A stretch of 64,000 nt of DNA from Pseudonocardia acidicola (GTDB taxonomy: Bacteria > Actinomycetota > Actinomycetes > Mycobacteriales > Pseudonocardiaceae), in assembly GCF_012911935.1 (NCBI RefSeq), contig NZ_JAAXLA010000002.1:124001-188000 (forward strand), written 5' to 3'. The translations under genes and the position numbers were made by a program. Below the pieces are notes generated by a model. That model was not told where the DNA came from and searched no databases. It saw only the letters and a list, made by a program, of their open reading frames with translations. Shown here one piece after another: positions 55,408-64,000 of this stretch (position 1 is the stretch's first letter; every line of letters starts with the position of its first letter).

Positions 55408-57234
55408 TCAGCCGGTGGCGGCCAGGAAGCGTTGGGCCGCGTCGACCGCGGGCTCGGACGAGCCGCCGTCCACCACCAGGACGGCGAACGCGACGTCGCC
55501 GCGGTAGCCGACGAACCAGCCGTGTGCGCGCCCGCCGGCGCCGGTGAACTCCGCGGTGCCGGTCTTGCCGTACACCTCACCGAGCCCGGCCAACCGGGTC
55601 GCGGTGCCCTCGGTGACCACCTGACGCATCATCGACCGCACCTGTTCGAGCGCGGCCGGGGCGGGCCCGGTGGCGGGCTGCAGCACCTCGGTGGGGCGGC
55701 CGCGGATGAGCTGCGGCACGACGGATGCGCCGTGCGCGACGGTGGCCGCGACCAGCGCCATCCCCAGCGGGCTGGCCAGCACCTGGCCCTGGCCGAAGCC
55801 GTCCTCGGCCCGCTGCACCTGGTCGGGCGCCGGGGGCACCGAGCCGGTGACGGTGGTCAGCGCGGGGACCCGGTAGTCGGCGCCGAGCCCGAGCGCCAGC
55901 GCGGCACGCGGCAGTGCGTCGGGGCCCAGTTGTGCCGCGAGCTGTGCGAACGTGGTGTTGCAGGACCGGGCGAAGGCGCGGCCGAGCGGGACGGTGCCGA
56001 GGTCGAAACCCTCGAAGTTGGGGATCAGCCGGCCGCCGATCACCGTGGTGCCCGGGCACCCGACCGGCGAGCCCGCGGCCAGCCCGCCCTCCTCGACGGC
56101 CGCCGCCGCGGTGACGATCTTGAACGTGGAGCCGGGTGGGAAGCGGCCGGTGAGCGCCAACGGCCCGGCGGCGTCCGCCGAACCGTTCTGCGCCACGGCC
56201 AGCAGATCGCCGGTGGACGGCTGTACCGCCACCAGCACGGCCTGCTGCGAGATCCGCTCGACGGCGTCCTCGGCGGCGGCCTGCAGGGTGCGGTCCAACC
56301 CGAGGACCACGGTGCCGCCCGGTGTCGGCGGCTGCTCGATCAGCGTGCGCACGGTCCCGCCGGTGGCGTCGACGACCCGTACCGACCAGCCGGCGACCCC
56401 GTCCACCTGCGGGGCGACCTCGGTACGCACCCCGGGCAGGACCTGGCGGGCGAACGCGGCGTCGGGAGCGAGCAGCCGCGACGAGGTGGTGAACCGGACC
56501 CCGGGCAGGTCGTAGATGGCAGCGCGGACGCCCTGGTAGTCGGTGTCACGCAGCACGACCACCGAGTAGGCCTGCCCGTCGGGGGTGCGGGCGGCGCCGT
56601 CGGTGATCGTCCGGGTGGTGATCGCCGGATCGATCGGGGACAGCGCGCGGGCCAGCGCGCCGGCCACCGCCGGCAGGTCGCCGGCGGCCCGCCGGTCCAA
56701 CAGCACGTTGACCACGGTGGTGGCGGCGAGCAGCGGCACCCCGTTGCGGTCGACGACGGGGGCGGGCTCGGGCGCGTCGGTGCCCAGCGCGAGCCGCTGG
56801 CGGGCGGCCACCTGCGGGTGCACCACGGTCGACGCCCAGTGCACCCGCCAGCCCCTCTCCGTCTGCGGCGCCGGGTGCAGCTCGAGCTCGCCGAGGTAGT
56901 TCCAGTGCCGGCCGGCGCCCAGGTCCCAGCTCAGGTCCGCCGACGCCGTCGCGTGGTCGGCCGCGGTCCGGACCTGGCCGAGCTCGGCGGTCAGCCTCGC
57001 CGGGGTGAGCGCCTGGCGGACCGCGGCGAGCAACTCCCCCGCGGCGGACGGATCGTCGGTGAGTGCGGCCGCCGCCGCGTCGTCACCGCGGGCCCAGGCG
57101 GCGAGGAAATCCTCGGCGGCCCGCTGCGGCCCGCCACCCCGGAAGAGCCCGCAGCCCGCCGCCACGGCGAGCAGCAGGAGGGTCACGAGTACCACGGCGG
57201 TCCGGACGGTCGGGCGGCGGGCGGACACGGGCAC
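55408..57234 (-). CDS. Lipoprotein penicillin-binding protein (class B, Rv2864c-like)
   Basis: 608 residues from GTG 57234. Signal peptide with lipobox (LLLLAVAAGC), then MecA_N/NTF2-like domain (~35-150), PBP dimerisation domain and transpeptidase domain with SxxK in PPGSTFKIV (~366), SxN as RSCNTT and KTG in YGKTGTAEF (~553). Cross-links peptidoglycan outside the membrane. Start is six bases after CATACT. Equivalent in place and length to mycobacterial PBP-lipo. Confidence 0.92.
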   Translation of the reverse strand: MPVSARRPTVRTAVVLVTLLLLAVAAGCGLFRGGGPQRAAEDFLAAWARGDDAAAAALTDDPSAAGELLAAVRQALTPARLTAELGQVRTAADHATASADLSWDLGAGRHWNYLGELELHPAPQTERGWRVHWASTVVHPQVAARQRLALGTDAPEPAPVVDRNGVPLLAATTVVNVLLDRRAAGDLPAVAGALARALSPIDPAITTRTITDGAARTPDGQAYSVVVLRDTDYQGVRAAIYDLPGVRFTTSSRLLAPDAAFARQVLPGVRTEVAPQVDGVAGWSVRVVDATGGTVRTLIEQPPTPGGTVVLGLDRTLQAAAEDAVERISQQAVLVAVQPSTGDLLAVAQNGSADAAGPLALTGRFPPGSTFKIVTAAAAVEEGGLAAGSPVGCPGTTVIGGRLIPNFEGFDLGTVPLGRAFARSCNTTFAQLAAQLGPDALPRAALALGLGADYRVPALTTVTGSVPPAPDQVQRAEDGFGQGQVLASPLGMALVAATVAHGASVVPQLIRGRPTEVLQPATGPAPAALEQVRSMMRQVVTEGTATRLAGLGEVYGKTGTAEFTGAGGRAHGWFVGYRGDVAFAVLVVDGGSSEPAVDAAQRFLAATG

Positions 57235-57240
57235 CCGCCG

Positions 57241-57246
57241 AGTATG
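57241..57246 (-). promoter_or_regulatory. PBP gene -10 element (leaderless)
   Basis: Minus-strand CATACT, six bases, then GTG. Confidence 0.4.
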
Positions 57247-57299
57247 CCCAGCCGGCACCCGCCGCCGCGCCCTGCGGACGGGCGCGTCGGGGTGGTGCA

Positions 57300-57470
57300 C
57301 GCGGGTGGGTTCACGGCCGCCGTGCCAGCTGAGCACCAACTCCCCGCCCGGGCGCAGGACCCGGCGCAGCGCCGCCGCTCATCCGGAGCATCAGACGCCC
57401 GCCGAGCCGGCCGAGCGGCCCGCTGGACAGCCCGGCGAAGGCGTTGGGCGGGCGTCCGCGCTGCTGGGGC
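57300..57470 (-). pseudogene. SAM methyltransferase remnant
   Basis: Within the 312-bp gap between the PBP and rfbC genes. One frame reads RPPNAFAGLSSGPLGRLGG, like the start of small methyltransferases. Immediately after it another frame reads ALRRVLRPGGELVLSW, the post-SAM motif found near residue 130 of such enzymes. The SAM-binding core between them is gone. No start or stop fits, so it is a fossil. Confidence 0.45.
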
Positions 57471-57546
57471 CCACCGGACGGCGCTCTACCATGCCTGCGG
57501 CGAGATCACGAGACAAGTCCGACGGAAGAGGACGAGAACCCTCCCG

Positions 57547-58095
57547 ATGCAGATTCACAGCACGCCCCTGGCCGGATCGGCCCTGATCGACCTGAAGCGG
57601 CTGGAGGACGACCGGGGGTTCTTCGCCCGATCGTTCTGCCGTCAGGAGTTCATCGACGCCGGCCTCGAACCGCTGGTCGAGCAGGCCAACATCTCCTTCA
57701 ACTACGCGAAGGGGACGCTGCGCGGTTTCCACTACCAGCTGGAGCCGAACGCCGAGACCAAGCTGATCCGCTGCTACCGCGGCGCGATCTACGACGTCAT
57801 CGTGGACCTGCGGCCGGAGTCGCCGACGTACCTGCAGCACTTCGGCGCCGAACTGACCGACGACAACCGCACCGCGATGTTCGTGCCGCGCGACTTCGCG
57901 CACGCGTACCTCACGCTCACCGACAACGCCGAGGTGATGTACCAGGTCAGCACCGCCTACACACCGGGCGCCGAGCGCGGGCTGCGCTGGAACGACCCCG
58001 AGCTGGGCGTGCAGTGGCCGGCCGAGGTCACCACGGTCTCGGAGAAGGACGCGGCCTGGCCGCTGCTGTCCGAGGTGTCGGTGGCGGACCGATGA
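57547..58095 (+). CDS. dTDP-4-dehydrorhamnose 3,5-epimerase family protein
   Basis: 182 residues. DDRGFFARSFCRQEF, GTLRGFHYQLEP with the catalytic His, KLIRCYRGAIYDVIVDLR and FVPRDFAHAYLTL (second His/Asp region) are RmlC motifs. Cupin epimerase acting on a nucleotide sugar. Whether it serves dTDP-rhamnose or another 4-keto sugar cannot be told; no rmlA/B/D lies nearby. ATGA overlap with the next gene. A TACCAT at 57487 may be the promoter. Confidence 0.85.
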   Translation: MQIHSTPLAGSALIDLKRLEDDRGFFARSFCRQEFIDAGLEPLVEQANISFNYAKGTLRGFHYQLEPNAETKLIRCYRGAIYDVIVDLRPESPTYLQHFGAELTDDNRTAMFVPRDFAHAYLTLTDNAEVMYQVSTAYTPGAERGLRWNDPELGVQWPAEVTTVSEKDAAWPLLSEVSVADR

Positions 58096-59381
58096 TCATC
58101 CTGGACACCGCGCTGCGCAGGCGCGAGGCCGAGAACCGCCCGATCCGCGTCGGCATGATCGGTGCCGGGTTCATGGGCCGCGGGCTGGCCAACCAGATCG
58201 TCAGCTCGGTGCCGGGGATGGCGCTCGTCGCCGTCGCGAACCGCACGCTCGCCAACGCGCAGCGCGCCTACACCGACGCCGGCGTCGAGCCCGTCGTCGT
58301 GGAGACCGCCGCCCGGCTGGACGTCGCCATCGAGGCGGGCACGCCCGCCGTTCTGCAGGACGCGTTCGAGCTGCTGCGCGCGGTCCACCTCGACTGCGTC
58401 GTCGACGTCACCGGCGCGGTCGAGTTCGGTGCCCGGATCACCCTCGCGGCCATCGAGCGCGGACTGCCGGTGGTCACGATGAACGCCGAACTCGACGGCA
58501 CCGTCGGGCCGCTGCTCGCGCACCGCGCCCGCCAGGCCGGGGTCGTGCTCACCGGCGCGGACGGCGACCAGCCCGGCGTGCAGGGCAACCTGCTGCGCTT
58601 CGTGCAGGGCATCGGCGTCACCCCGCTGGTGGCCGGCAACATCAAGGGCCTGCAGGACCCCTACCGCAACCCGACCACGCAGAAGGGTTTCGCGGAGCGC
58701 TGGGGCCAGGACCCGTACATGGTCACCAGCTTCGCCGACGGCACGAAGATCTCCTTCGAGCAGGCCATCGTGGCGAACGCGTTCGGGCTGACCGTCCCGA
58801 AGCGGGCCATGAACGGCTGGGACCACGACGGGCACGTCGACGAGCTGACCGGCCGCTTCGACATCGACGAGCTGCGCGAGCTCGGCGGCATCGTCGACTA
58901 CGTGGTGGGCGCCAAGCCCGGCCCCGGCGTGTACGTGCTGGGCACCCACGACGACCCGAAGCAACGGCACTACCTGGAGCTCTACAAGCTGGGCAAGGGC
59001 CCGCTGTACAGCTTCTACACGCCGTACCACCTGTGCCACTTCGAGGTGCCGAACACGCTCGTGCGCGCGGTCGACTTCGCCGACGCCGCGCTGGCTCCGC
59101 CGGCCGGCCCGCGCGTCGACGTCGTCGCGACGGCCAAGCGGGACCTCACTGCGGGCCAGACCCTCGACGGCCTCGGCGGTTACGACACCTACGGCCAGGC
59201 CGAGTCCACCCCGGTCACCCGGGCCGAGGGGCTGCTGCCGATGGGCGTCGCGGAAGGCTGCACCCTGGTCCGCGACGTGCCCAAGGACGCGGTGCTCACC
59301 TACGCCGACGTGACGCTCCCGCCCGGCCGGTTGATCGACCAGCTCCGCGAGGAGCAGGAGAAGCTCTTCGGCGCCGCCTGA
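58092..59381 (+). CDS. SAF-domain NAD(P)-dependent oxidoreductase
   Basis: 429 residues. Rossmann motif RVGMIGAGFMGRGLA, then a homoserine-dehydrogenase-like fold (CVVDVTGAVEFGARITLA, MNAELDGTVGPLLA) and a C-terminal SAF domain (~350-429, AKRDLTAGQTLDGLGGY). Relatives occur in sugar and polysaccharide clusters next to RmlC-like genes. Probably works with the epimerase upstream, to which it is coupled by ATGA. Confidence 0.78.
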   Translation: MIILDTALRRREAENRPIRVGMIGAGFMGRGLANQIVSSVPGMALVAVANRTLANAQRAYTDAGVEPVVVETAARLDVAIEAGTPAVLQDAFELLRAVHLDCVVDVTGAVEFGARITLAAIERGLPVVTMNAELDGTVGPLLAHRARQAGVVLTGADGDQPGVQGNLLRFVQGIGVTPLVAGNIKGLQDPYRNPTTQKGFAERWGQDPYMVTSFADGTKISFEQAIVANAFGLTVPKRAMNGWDHDGHVDELTGRFDIDELRELGGIVDYVVGAKPGPGVYVLGTHDDPKQRHYLELYKLGKGPLYSFYTPYHLCHFEVPNTLVRAVDFADAALAPPAGPRVDVVATAKRDLTAGQTLDGLGGYDTYGQAESTPVTRAEGLLPMGVAEGCTLVRDVPKDAVLTYADVTLPPGRLIDQLREEQEKLFGAA

Positions 59382-59394
59382 CCCCGCCCGCCGT

Positions 59395-59450
59395 GTCACG
59401 AACGGCACTTTCGTTCAATAGGTTTGAACGAAAGTGCCGTTCGTGGTGAC
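59395..59450. terminator. Long inverted repeat, copy 2 (convergent gene ends)
   Basis: 22-bp perfect arms (59397-59418, 59424-59445; begin CACGAACGGCACTTTCG) with loop TAGGT, the same element as 17971-18023. Thirteen bases after the SAF-domain gene's stop and ahead of a convergent GNAT gene. Confidence 0.8.
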
Positions 59451-59510
59451 ACGGGAGTGGTGACACGGGAGTGGTGACACGGGAGTGGTGACACGGGAGT
59501 GGTGACAGGG
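59446..59510. repeat. 14-bp tandem repeat x4
   Basis: Four exact copies of GTGACACGGGAGTG (59446, 59460, 59474, 59488) and a partial fifth, abutting the right arm of the long inverted repeat. Confidence 0.9.
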
Positions 59511-59527
59511 CGGGGACGCGGAGGGCG

Positions 59528-60361
59528 TCAGAACAGCACGGTGGCGAAGCTGGCGACCTGGGTGAAGCCGATCCGGTCGTAGGTCGCGCGGGCCACGTGG
59601 TTGAACCCGTTGACGTACAGGCTCGACACCCGGCCCAGTGCGGCGAGCCGCTCCGCGACGGCGGCGGTCCCGGCCGTGCCCAGTCCGTGGCCGCGCCGCG
59701 CGGGGTGCACCCACACGCCCTGGATCTGCCCGACCTGTGAGGACAGCGCGCCGATCTCGGCCTTGAAGACGACCTCGTCGCCCTCGAACCGGGCGAACGC
59801 GCGGCCCGCGGCGACCAGCTCGGCCACCCGGGCGCGGTACCCGACGCCGCCGTCCCCGGCGCGCGGGTCGACGCCGACCTCCTCGGTGAACATCGCGATG
59901 GCGGCCGGCAGATACCGGTCCAGTTCGTCGGGCCGCACCGCGCGCACCCACGGGTCCGGCTCGACCCGGGGCGGGCCGGCGAGCACCATCAGCGGCTGAT
60001 CGGGACGCACCTCCCGGGCCGGGGCCCAGCTGGTGGCCAGCTCCTCCCACATCGGCAGCACCAGCTCCGCGCGGCCGACCAGCGAGGAGCAACTGCGGCC
60101 GTGCCGGCGGGCCCGGTCGGCGAAGCTGCGCATCGCCGAACGCTGGCCCCGCAGCGGGACCAGGTTGGCCCCCGAGAAACACAACCCGTCCAACCGCGAC
60201 CCGACGGCCCAGAGCTCGCCGCCGAGACGCCATGGATCCAACCCTGCGATCTCGATCCGGGCCGCGACCATGCACGCCGCGACGGGGTCGGCATCAAGGG
60301 CCGCTCGCACGCCGGCGCGGTCACGATCGTCGAGCAGCCGGGCTCCGGCAACTCTGAGCAC
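59528..60361 (-). CDS. GNAT acetyltransferase with DUF4081 domain (Rv2867c-like)
   Basis: 277 residues. N-terminal DUF4081 half, C-terminal GNAT with GVWVHPARRGHGLGTAGTAA (acetyl-CoA loop) and SLYVNGFNHVARATYDRIGF. Same position beside ispG as M. tuberculosis Rv2867c. The GTG lies directly against AGGAG, closer than ideal, so the true start may be a little further in. Confidence 0.82.
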   Translation of the reverse strand: MLRVAGARLLDDRDRAGVRAALDADPVAACMVAARIEIAGLDPWRLGGELWAVGSRLDGLCFSGANLVPLRGQRSAMRSFADRARRHGRSCSSLVGRAELVLPMWEELATSWAPAREVRPDQPLMVLAGPPRVEPDPWVRAVRPDELDRYLPAAIAMFTEEVGVDPRAGDGGVGYRARVAELVAAGRAFARFEGDEVVFKAEIGALSSQVGQIQGVWVHPARRGHGLGTAGTAAVAERLAALGRVSSLYVNGFNHVARATYDRIGFTQVASFATVLF

Positions 60362-60484
60362 CTCCTAAAGGTGCCACACGGCGACGGCGGTGCCCACGCC
60401 AGGCTCACCCAACCCGGGAACGCCGGTCGCCCGTAGGGTCATTCGCATCGGCCGCGTGACGATCCGGCGGCACCGCCGTGGGTG

Positions 60485-61627
60485 TCAGCCGACGGTGACC
60501 TGCGGCTCCCCCTCGGTCTCCATCGTCTCGGCGATCTTGAGGGCCTCCTCGATCAGCGTCTCGACGATCGCGTGCTCGGGGACGGTCTTGACGACCTCCC
60601 CCTTGACGAAGATCTGGCCCTTGCCGTTGCCGGACGCGACGCCGAGATCGGCCTCGCGGGCCTCCCCCGGCCCGTTCACCACGCAGCCCATCACGGCGAC
60701 CCGCAGCGGGACCTCCATGCCGGTGAGCCCGGCGGTCACCTCGTCGGCGAGCTTGTAGACATCGACCTGGGCACGCCCGCACGACGGGCAGGACACGATC
60801 TCCAGCTTGCGCGGGCGCAGGTTGAGCGACTGCAGGATCTGGGTGCCGACCTTGACCTCCTCGACCGGCGGGGCCGACAGCGAGACCCGGATCGTGTCGC
60901 CGATGCCCTTGCTCAGCAACGCACCGAACGCGACCGCCGACTTGATCGTTCCCTGGAACGCCGGGCCGGCCTCGGTGACGCCGAGGTGCAGCGGGTAGTC
61001 GCACTGCTCGGCCAGCAACTCGTAGGCGCGCACCATGACGACCGGGTCGTGGTGCTTGACCGAGATCTTGATGTCGTGGAAGTCGTGCTCGGCGAACAGG
61101 CCGGCCTCCCACAGCGCCGACTCGACCAGCGCCTCGGGCGTCGCCTTGCCGTGCTTCTCCAGCAGCCGCTTGTCCAGCGAGCCGGCGTTGACGCCGATCC
61201 GGATCGGGGTGCCGTGGTCGCGCGCGGCGGCCGCGATCTCCTTGACCTGGTCGTCGAACTTGCGAATGTTGCCCGGGTTCACCCGCACCGCCGCGCAGCC
61301 GGCCTCGATCGCGGCGAAGACGTACTTGGGCTGGAAGTGGATGTCGGCGATCACCGGGATCTGCGACTTGCGCGCGATCGCCGGCAGCGCATCGGCGTCG
61401 TCCTGGGACGGGCACGCGACCCGCACGATGTCGCAGCCGGCGGCGGTCAGCTCGGCGATCTGCTGCAGTGTCGCGTTCACGTCCGCGGTCAGCGTCGTGG
61501 TCATCGACTGCACCGAGATCGGATAGTCGCTGCCGACACCGACCGGGCCGACGTGCAGCTGCCGGGTCTTCCGGCGGGCCGCGAGAGTAGGTGCGGGGGT
61601 CGCAGGCATACCCAGGGAGACGCTCAC
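60485..61627 (-). CDS. ispG: 4-hydroxy-3-methylbut-2-enyl-diphosphate synthase (GcpE)
   Basis: Iron-sulfur step of the non-mevalonate isoprenoid pathway. 380 residues. TIM-barrel start [20 protein letters not shown], and the [4Fe-4S] ligands in SCPSCGRAQ and [14 protein letters not shown] six bases after GATACT. Clustered with rseP and dxr, as in mycobacteria. Confidence 0.95.
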   Translation of the reverse strand: MSVSLGMPATPAPTLAARRKTRQLHVGPVGVGSDYPISVQSMTTTLTADVNATLQQIAELTAAGCDIVRVACPSQDDADALPAIARKSQIPVIADIHFQPKYVFAAIEAGCAAVRVNPGNIRKFDDQVKEIAAAARDHGTPIRIGVNAGSLDKRLLEKHGKATPEALVESALWEAGLFAEHDFHDIKISVKHHDPVVMVRAYELLAEQCDYPLHLGVTEAGPAFQGTIKSAVAFGALLSKGIGDTIRVSLSAPPVEEVKVGTQILQSLNLRPRKLEIVSCPSCGRAQVDVYKLADEVTAGLTGMEVPLRVAVMGCVVNGPGEAREADLGVASGNGKGQIFVKGEVVKTVPEHAIVETLIEEALKIAETMETEGEPQVTVG

Positions 61628-61633
61628 GCTTCC

Positions 61634-61639
61634 AGTATC
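61634..61639 (-). promoter_or_regulatory. ispG -10 element (leaderless)
   Basis: Minus-strand GATACT, six bases (GGAAGC), then GTG. GGAAG could also serve weakly as a ribosome-binding site. Confidence 0.4.
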
Positions 61640-61707
61640 CCTGGTGTGCCCGGACCCCGCCGCTCCCCGTGTCCGGGCCCACGCAGCGGGCTCGAACTAT
61701 GCCCCGA

Positions 61708-62205
61708 TCAGGTCCGGCCGCGGCGCTCCTGGGCGTCGCGCAGCGTCGACGAGTGCGGCAGCCAGGTGGCCAGCTCGACCGGCCAGCCGTCGGCGGCCAG
61801 GATGTCGACGACCGCCGGGTCGTCGTCGAGCACCGAGGCCACCGTGCGGGTGCGGGCCAGCTTGCGCAGCACCTGGCGCTTCATCATCCGGGCGGGCCGG
61901 TAGTCGTCGTCGGAGCGCATGTACAGCGGGTCGGTGGGCAGATCGTGCCGGGCCAGCCAGCGCTCGGTGAGCCGGCGGTTGCGCTCCGGCCGTCCGGTCA
62001 GGTAGACGACGTCGTAGTCCAGCAGCGCCGCCCGCAGCCGGGTCGCACCCTCCTCCAGCAGCGGGTCCTTGTCGGCCGCGGAGAAGAAGTGCTCCCAGCG
62101 CTGCGGACGGGCGTAGAGATGGTGCAGCCGGTGGCTGACGTCGGCAAGCACGCCGTCGATGTCGAACACGGCCAGCGGCCGGTCCGGGATCTGTTCGGCC
62201 GCCAC
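61708..62205 (-). CDS. HAD-family phosphatase (polynucleotide-kinase 3'-phosphatase-like)
   Basis: 165 residues. Motif I AVFDIDGVLADVSHRLHHL, motif II Thr in VVYLTGRPERNRR, and VLDDDPAVVDILAADG as motif IV. Resembles the phosphatase domain of T4/PseT-type polynucleotide kinase, but no kinase domain is present. Its GTG shares the last base of the rseP TAG stop (TAGTG), so translation is coupled. Confidence 0.78.
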   Translation of the reverse strand: MAAEQIPDRPLAVFDIDGVLADVSHRLHHLYARPQRWEHFFSAADKDPLLEEGATRLRAALLDYDVVYLTGRPERNRRLTERWLARHDLPTDPLYMRSDDDYRPARMMKRQVLRKLARTRTVASVLDDDPAVVDILAADGWPVELATWLPHSSTLRDAQERRGRT

Positions 62206-63395
62206 TACTGCAGACGGATGGGGTTGACGATGTCGGCGGTCAGGGTGAGCAGGCTGATCGCGCCGCCGACCAGGATCACCGCGTAGGTGATCGGCAGCAG
62301 CTTGGTGTAGTCCACCGGCGGCATCTTCGCCTTGCCCAGCTTCGCGCGCGTCCAGTCCCGGGCCCGCTCGTAGAGGTTCACCGCGATGTGCCCGCCGTCG
62401 AGCGGCAGCAGCGGCAGCAGGTTGAACACGCCGACGAAGAAGTTCAGCGTGGCCAGCAGCATCACGAAGAGCTCCCACAGACCCCGTTCGGCGAAGTCGC
62501 CGCCGATGACGGTCGCCCCGACCACGCTGACCGGGGTGTTCAGGTCGCGCGGGGCGCCGCCGATGGCGTCGATCAACCGCGGGATCTTCTCCGGGAACAT
62601 CATGAGGCCCTGCCAGACACCGGCGAACATCGTGCCGGTGTAGCTGAACGTGGCCGGGATGGCCGTCACCGGCGTGAACTGCTCGACGGTGGGGAAGGTG
62701 ACTCCGAGCGCGCCGGTCTGGACCAGCTTCCCGGTGGTCGGGTCGAGCCGCTCGGTGCGGGCGATGTCGACGGTCAGCGGCACCTGCCGGCCGTCCCGCT
62801 CGACGACCACCGGGACCGGGCCGCCGGCGTTCGCGAGCAGCGCCCGGACCTCGTCGGAGGTCGTGGTCGGGGTCCCGGCGACGCTGAGCACCCGGTCGCC
62901 GGGCTGGATGCCGGCGGCGCGGGCCGGAGCCGGGTCGGCCGGGGTGCACGGCGCGATGTTGCCCTGTGCGTCCTGGTTCGACACGCAGTCGGCGACCTGG
63001 CCGACGACCGTCGGGGAGGTCATCAGGCCCGACGTCACGGCGAGGATGAAGATCAGCACGACGCCGATGATGAAGTGCGTGATCGACCCGGCGGACAGCA
63101 CGACCACGCGCTGCCAGGTCGGCTTGCGGAAGAACGCGCGCGGCCGCTCCTCCGGGGTGACCTCGTCGAGCGCGGTCATCCCGGCGATGTCGCAGAACCC
63201 GCCGGCCGGGATCGCCTTGAGCCCGTACTCGGTCTCGCCCCGGCGGAACGAGAAGATCTTCGGCCCGAAGCCGATGAAGTAGCGGCGCACGCGCATGCCG
63301 AACGCCTTGGCGGTGAGCAGATGCCCCGCCTCGTGCAGCGCGATGGAGATCGCGATGCCCAGGGCGAACAGCACCACACCCAGCACGAAGCTCAT
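62205..63395 (-). CDS. rseP: Site-2 intramembrane metalloprotease (RseP/Rip1)
   Basis: 396 residues. Zinc motif HEAGH at residues 21-25 in the first membrane helix, [11 protein letters not shown], a PDZ domain (~140-230, [15 protein letters not shown]), and [11 protein letters not shown] in the third helix. Cleaves anti-sigma factors in the membrane; M. tuberculosis Rip1 sits in the same place. ATG overlaps the dxr stop (ATGA). Confidence 0.93.
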   Translation of the reverse strand: MSFVLGVVLFALGIAISIALHEAGHLLTAKAFGMRVRRYFIGFGPKIFSFRRGETEYGLKAIPAGGFCDIAGMTALDEVTPEERPRAFFRKPTWQRVVVLSAGSITHFIIGVVLIFILAVTSGLMTSPTVVGQVADCVSNQDAQGNIAPCTPADPAPARAAGIQPGDRVLSVAGTPTTTSDEVRALLANAGGPVPVVVERDGRQVPLTVDIARTERLDPTTGKLVQTGALGVTFPTVEQFTPVTAIPATFSYTGTMFAGVWQGLMMFPEKIPRLIDAIGGAPRDLNTPVSVVGATVIGGDFAERGLWELFVMLLATLNFFVGVFNLLPLLPLDGGHIAVNLYERARDWTRAKLGKAKMPPVDYTKLLPITYAVILVGGAISLLTLTADIVNPIRLQ

Positions 63396-64000
63396 GCTTC
63401 GGTCCCTCTCACAGATTCGGCTCCCGCCAACTCCCGGGCGTGGGCCCGCGCCCACGCTTCGGCTGCCAGCACGTCGTCCACGGTAGCGGGATCACCGTGC
63501 CAGGCGTCGGCGGCCGCCAGCGTCCGTTCCACCACATCGGTGATGCCGAGGTAGGGCAACGCCCCGGCGACGAATGCCGCGACGGCCTCCTCGTTGGCCG
63601 CGTTGAACACCGCGGGCAGGCAGCCGCCGACCGTGCCGGCCGCGCGGGCCAGCCGGACCCCGGGGAACGCGTCGTCGTCGAGCGGCTCGAACGTCCAGGC
63701 CTGCGCTGCGTCGAACGCGCACGCGGCCGCGGCACCGGGCACCCGGTCCGGCCAGCCCAGGGCCAGCGCGATCGGCAGCCGCATGTCCGGCGGGCTGGCC
63801 TGGGCGAGCGTGGAGCCGTCGACGAACGTGACCATCGAGTGGATGATCGACTGCGGGTGCACGACGACGTCGATCCGCTCGTAGGGCACCCCGAACAACA
63901 GATGGGCCTCGATCACCTCGAGGCCCTTGTTCACCAGGGTGGCCGAGTTGATCGTGACGACCGGCCCCATGTCCCAGGTCGGGTGCTTGAGGGCCTCGCC
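63392..64000 (-). CDS. dxr: 1-deoxy-D-xylulose 5-phosphate reductoisomerase, C-terminal part
   Basis: The right edge cuts the gene; about 202 C-terminal residues are present. [23 protein letters not shown] (quoted by its core [16 protein letters not shown]), [16 protein letters not shown] and [15 protein letters not shown] are unmistakable Dxr motifs. Second enzyme of the non-mevalonate isoprenoid pathway, transcribed toward rseP and ispG. Confidence 0.95.
   Translation of the reverse strand, partial: GEALKHPTWDMGPVVTINSATLVNKGLEVIEAHLLFGVPYERIDVVVHPQSIIHSMVTFVDGSTLAQASPPDMRLPIALALGWPDRVPGAAAACAFDAAQAWTFEPLDDDAFPGVRLARAAGTVGGCLPAVFNAANEEAVAAFVAGALPYLGITDVVERTLAAADAWHGDPATVDDVLAAEAWARAHARELAGAESVRGTEA

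Overview
The window is a 64-kb piece of a very GC-rich actinobacterial chromosome. Strong GC at third codon positions, many GTG starts, mycothiol genes (mycothione reductase and an MshC-like ligase) and Mycobacterium-like gene order suggest Pseudonocardiaceae, probably Pseudonocardia. This assignment is inference from gene content. I found no rRNA, tRNA, CRISPR array, insertion sequence or prophage.

Layout. 0-5.5 kb: 5' end of thyX, an autoregulation-like ribbon-helix-helix gene with a DUF4097 partner, a YcaQ-type glycosylase, an EamA exporter, a GNAT enzyme and dapB. 5.5-14 kb: a leaderless ArsR repressor, a DUF456 protein, the pepR-pnp-rpsO block, a frameshifted thpR, an XRE regulator, ribF and truB. 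14-18 kb: response regulator, dicarboxylate carrier and CitA/DcuS-like kinase. 18-27.2 kb: the conserved translation block, read on the minus strand as rimP-nusA-ylxR-infB-ylxP-rbfA-nrnA-methyltransferase-MATE. 27.3-31.9 kb: a lipoprotein/ferritin-like pair, a PLP enzyme, YjbQ and a transmembrane Ser/Thr kinase. 31.9-38.6 kb: proS, metX and metY behind a probable cysteine-containing leader peptide, a DUF308 pair and yaaA. 38.8-46.4 kb: DEAD-box helicase, MshC-like ligase, LapA, ElaA, mtr, a delta-9 type desaturase and an acyltransferase. 46.5-53 kb: a translationally coupled lipid-modification operon with two different cyclopropane-synthase-like methyltransferases. 53-64 kb: a broken peroxiredoxin, a flavin-binding protein, map, a lipoprotein PBP, an rfbC/SAF pair, then GNAT-ispG-HAD-rseP-dxr.

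Most of the window is core housekeeping in an order like that around M. tuberculosis Rv2754c-Rv2870c. The accessory interest lies in small signals. About a dozen genes have a TANNNT-like hexamer exactly 6-8 nt before the start codon, which suggests leaderless transcripts. Several short tandem repeats occur, one of which breaks thpR. A long hairpin is present twice at convergent gene ends. Two decayed genes have lost their catalytic cores. The metY leader peptide and the fatty-acid operon at 46.5-53 kb are the best candidates for new biology.
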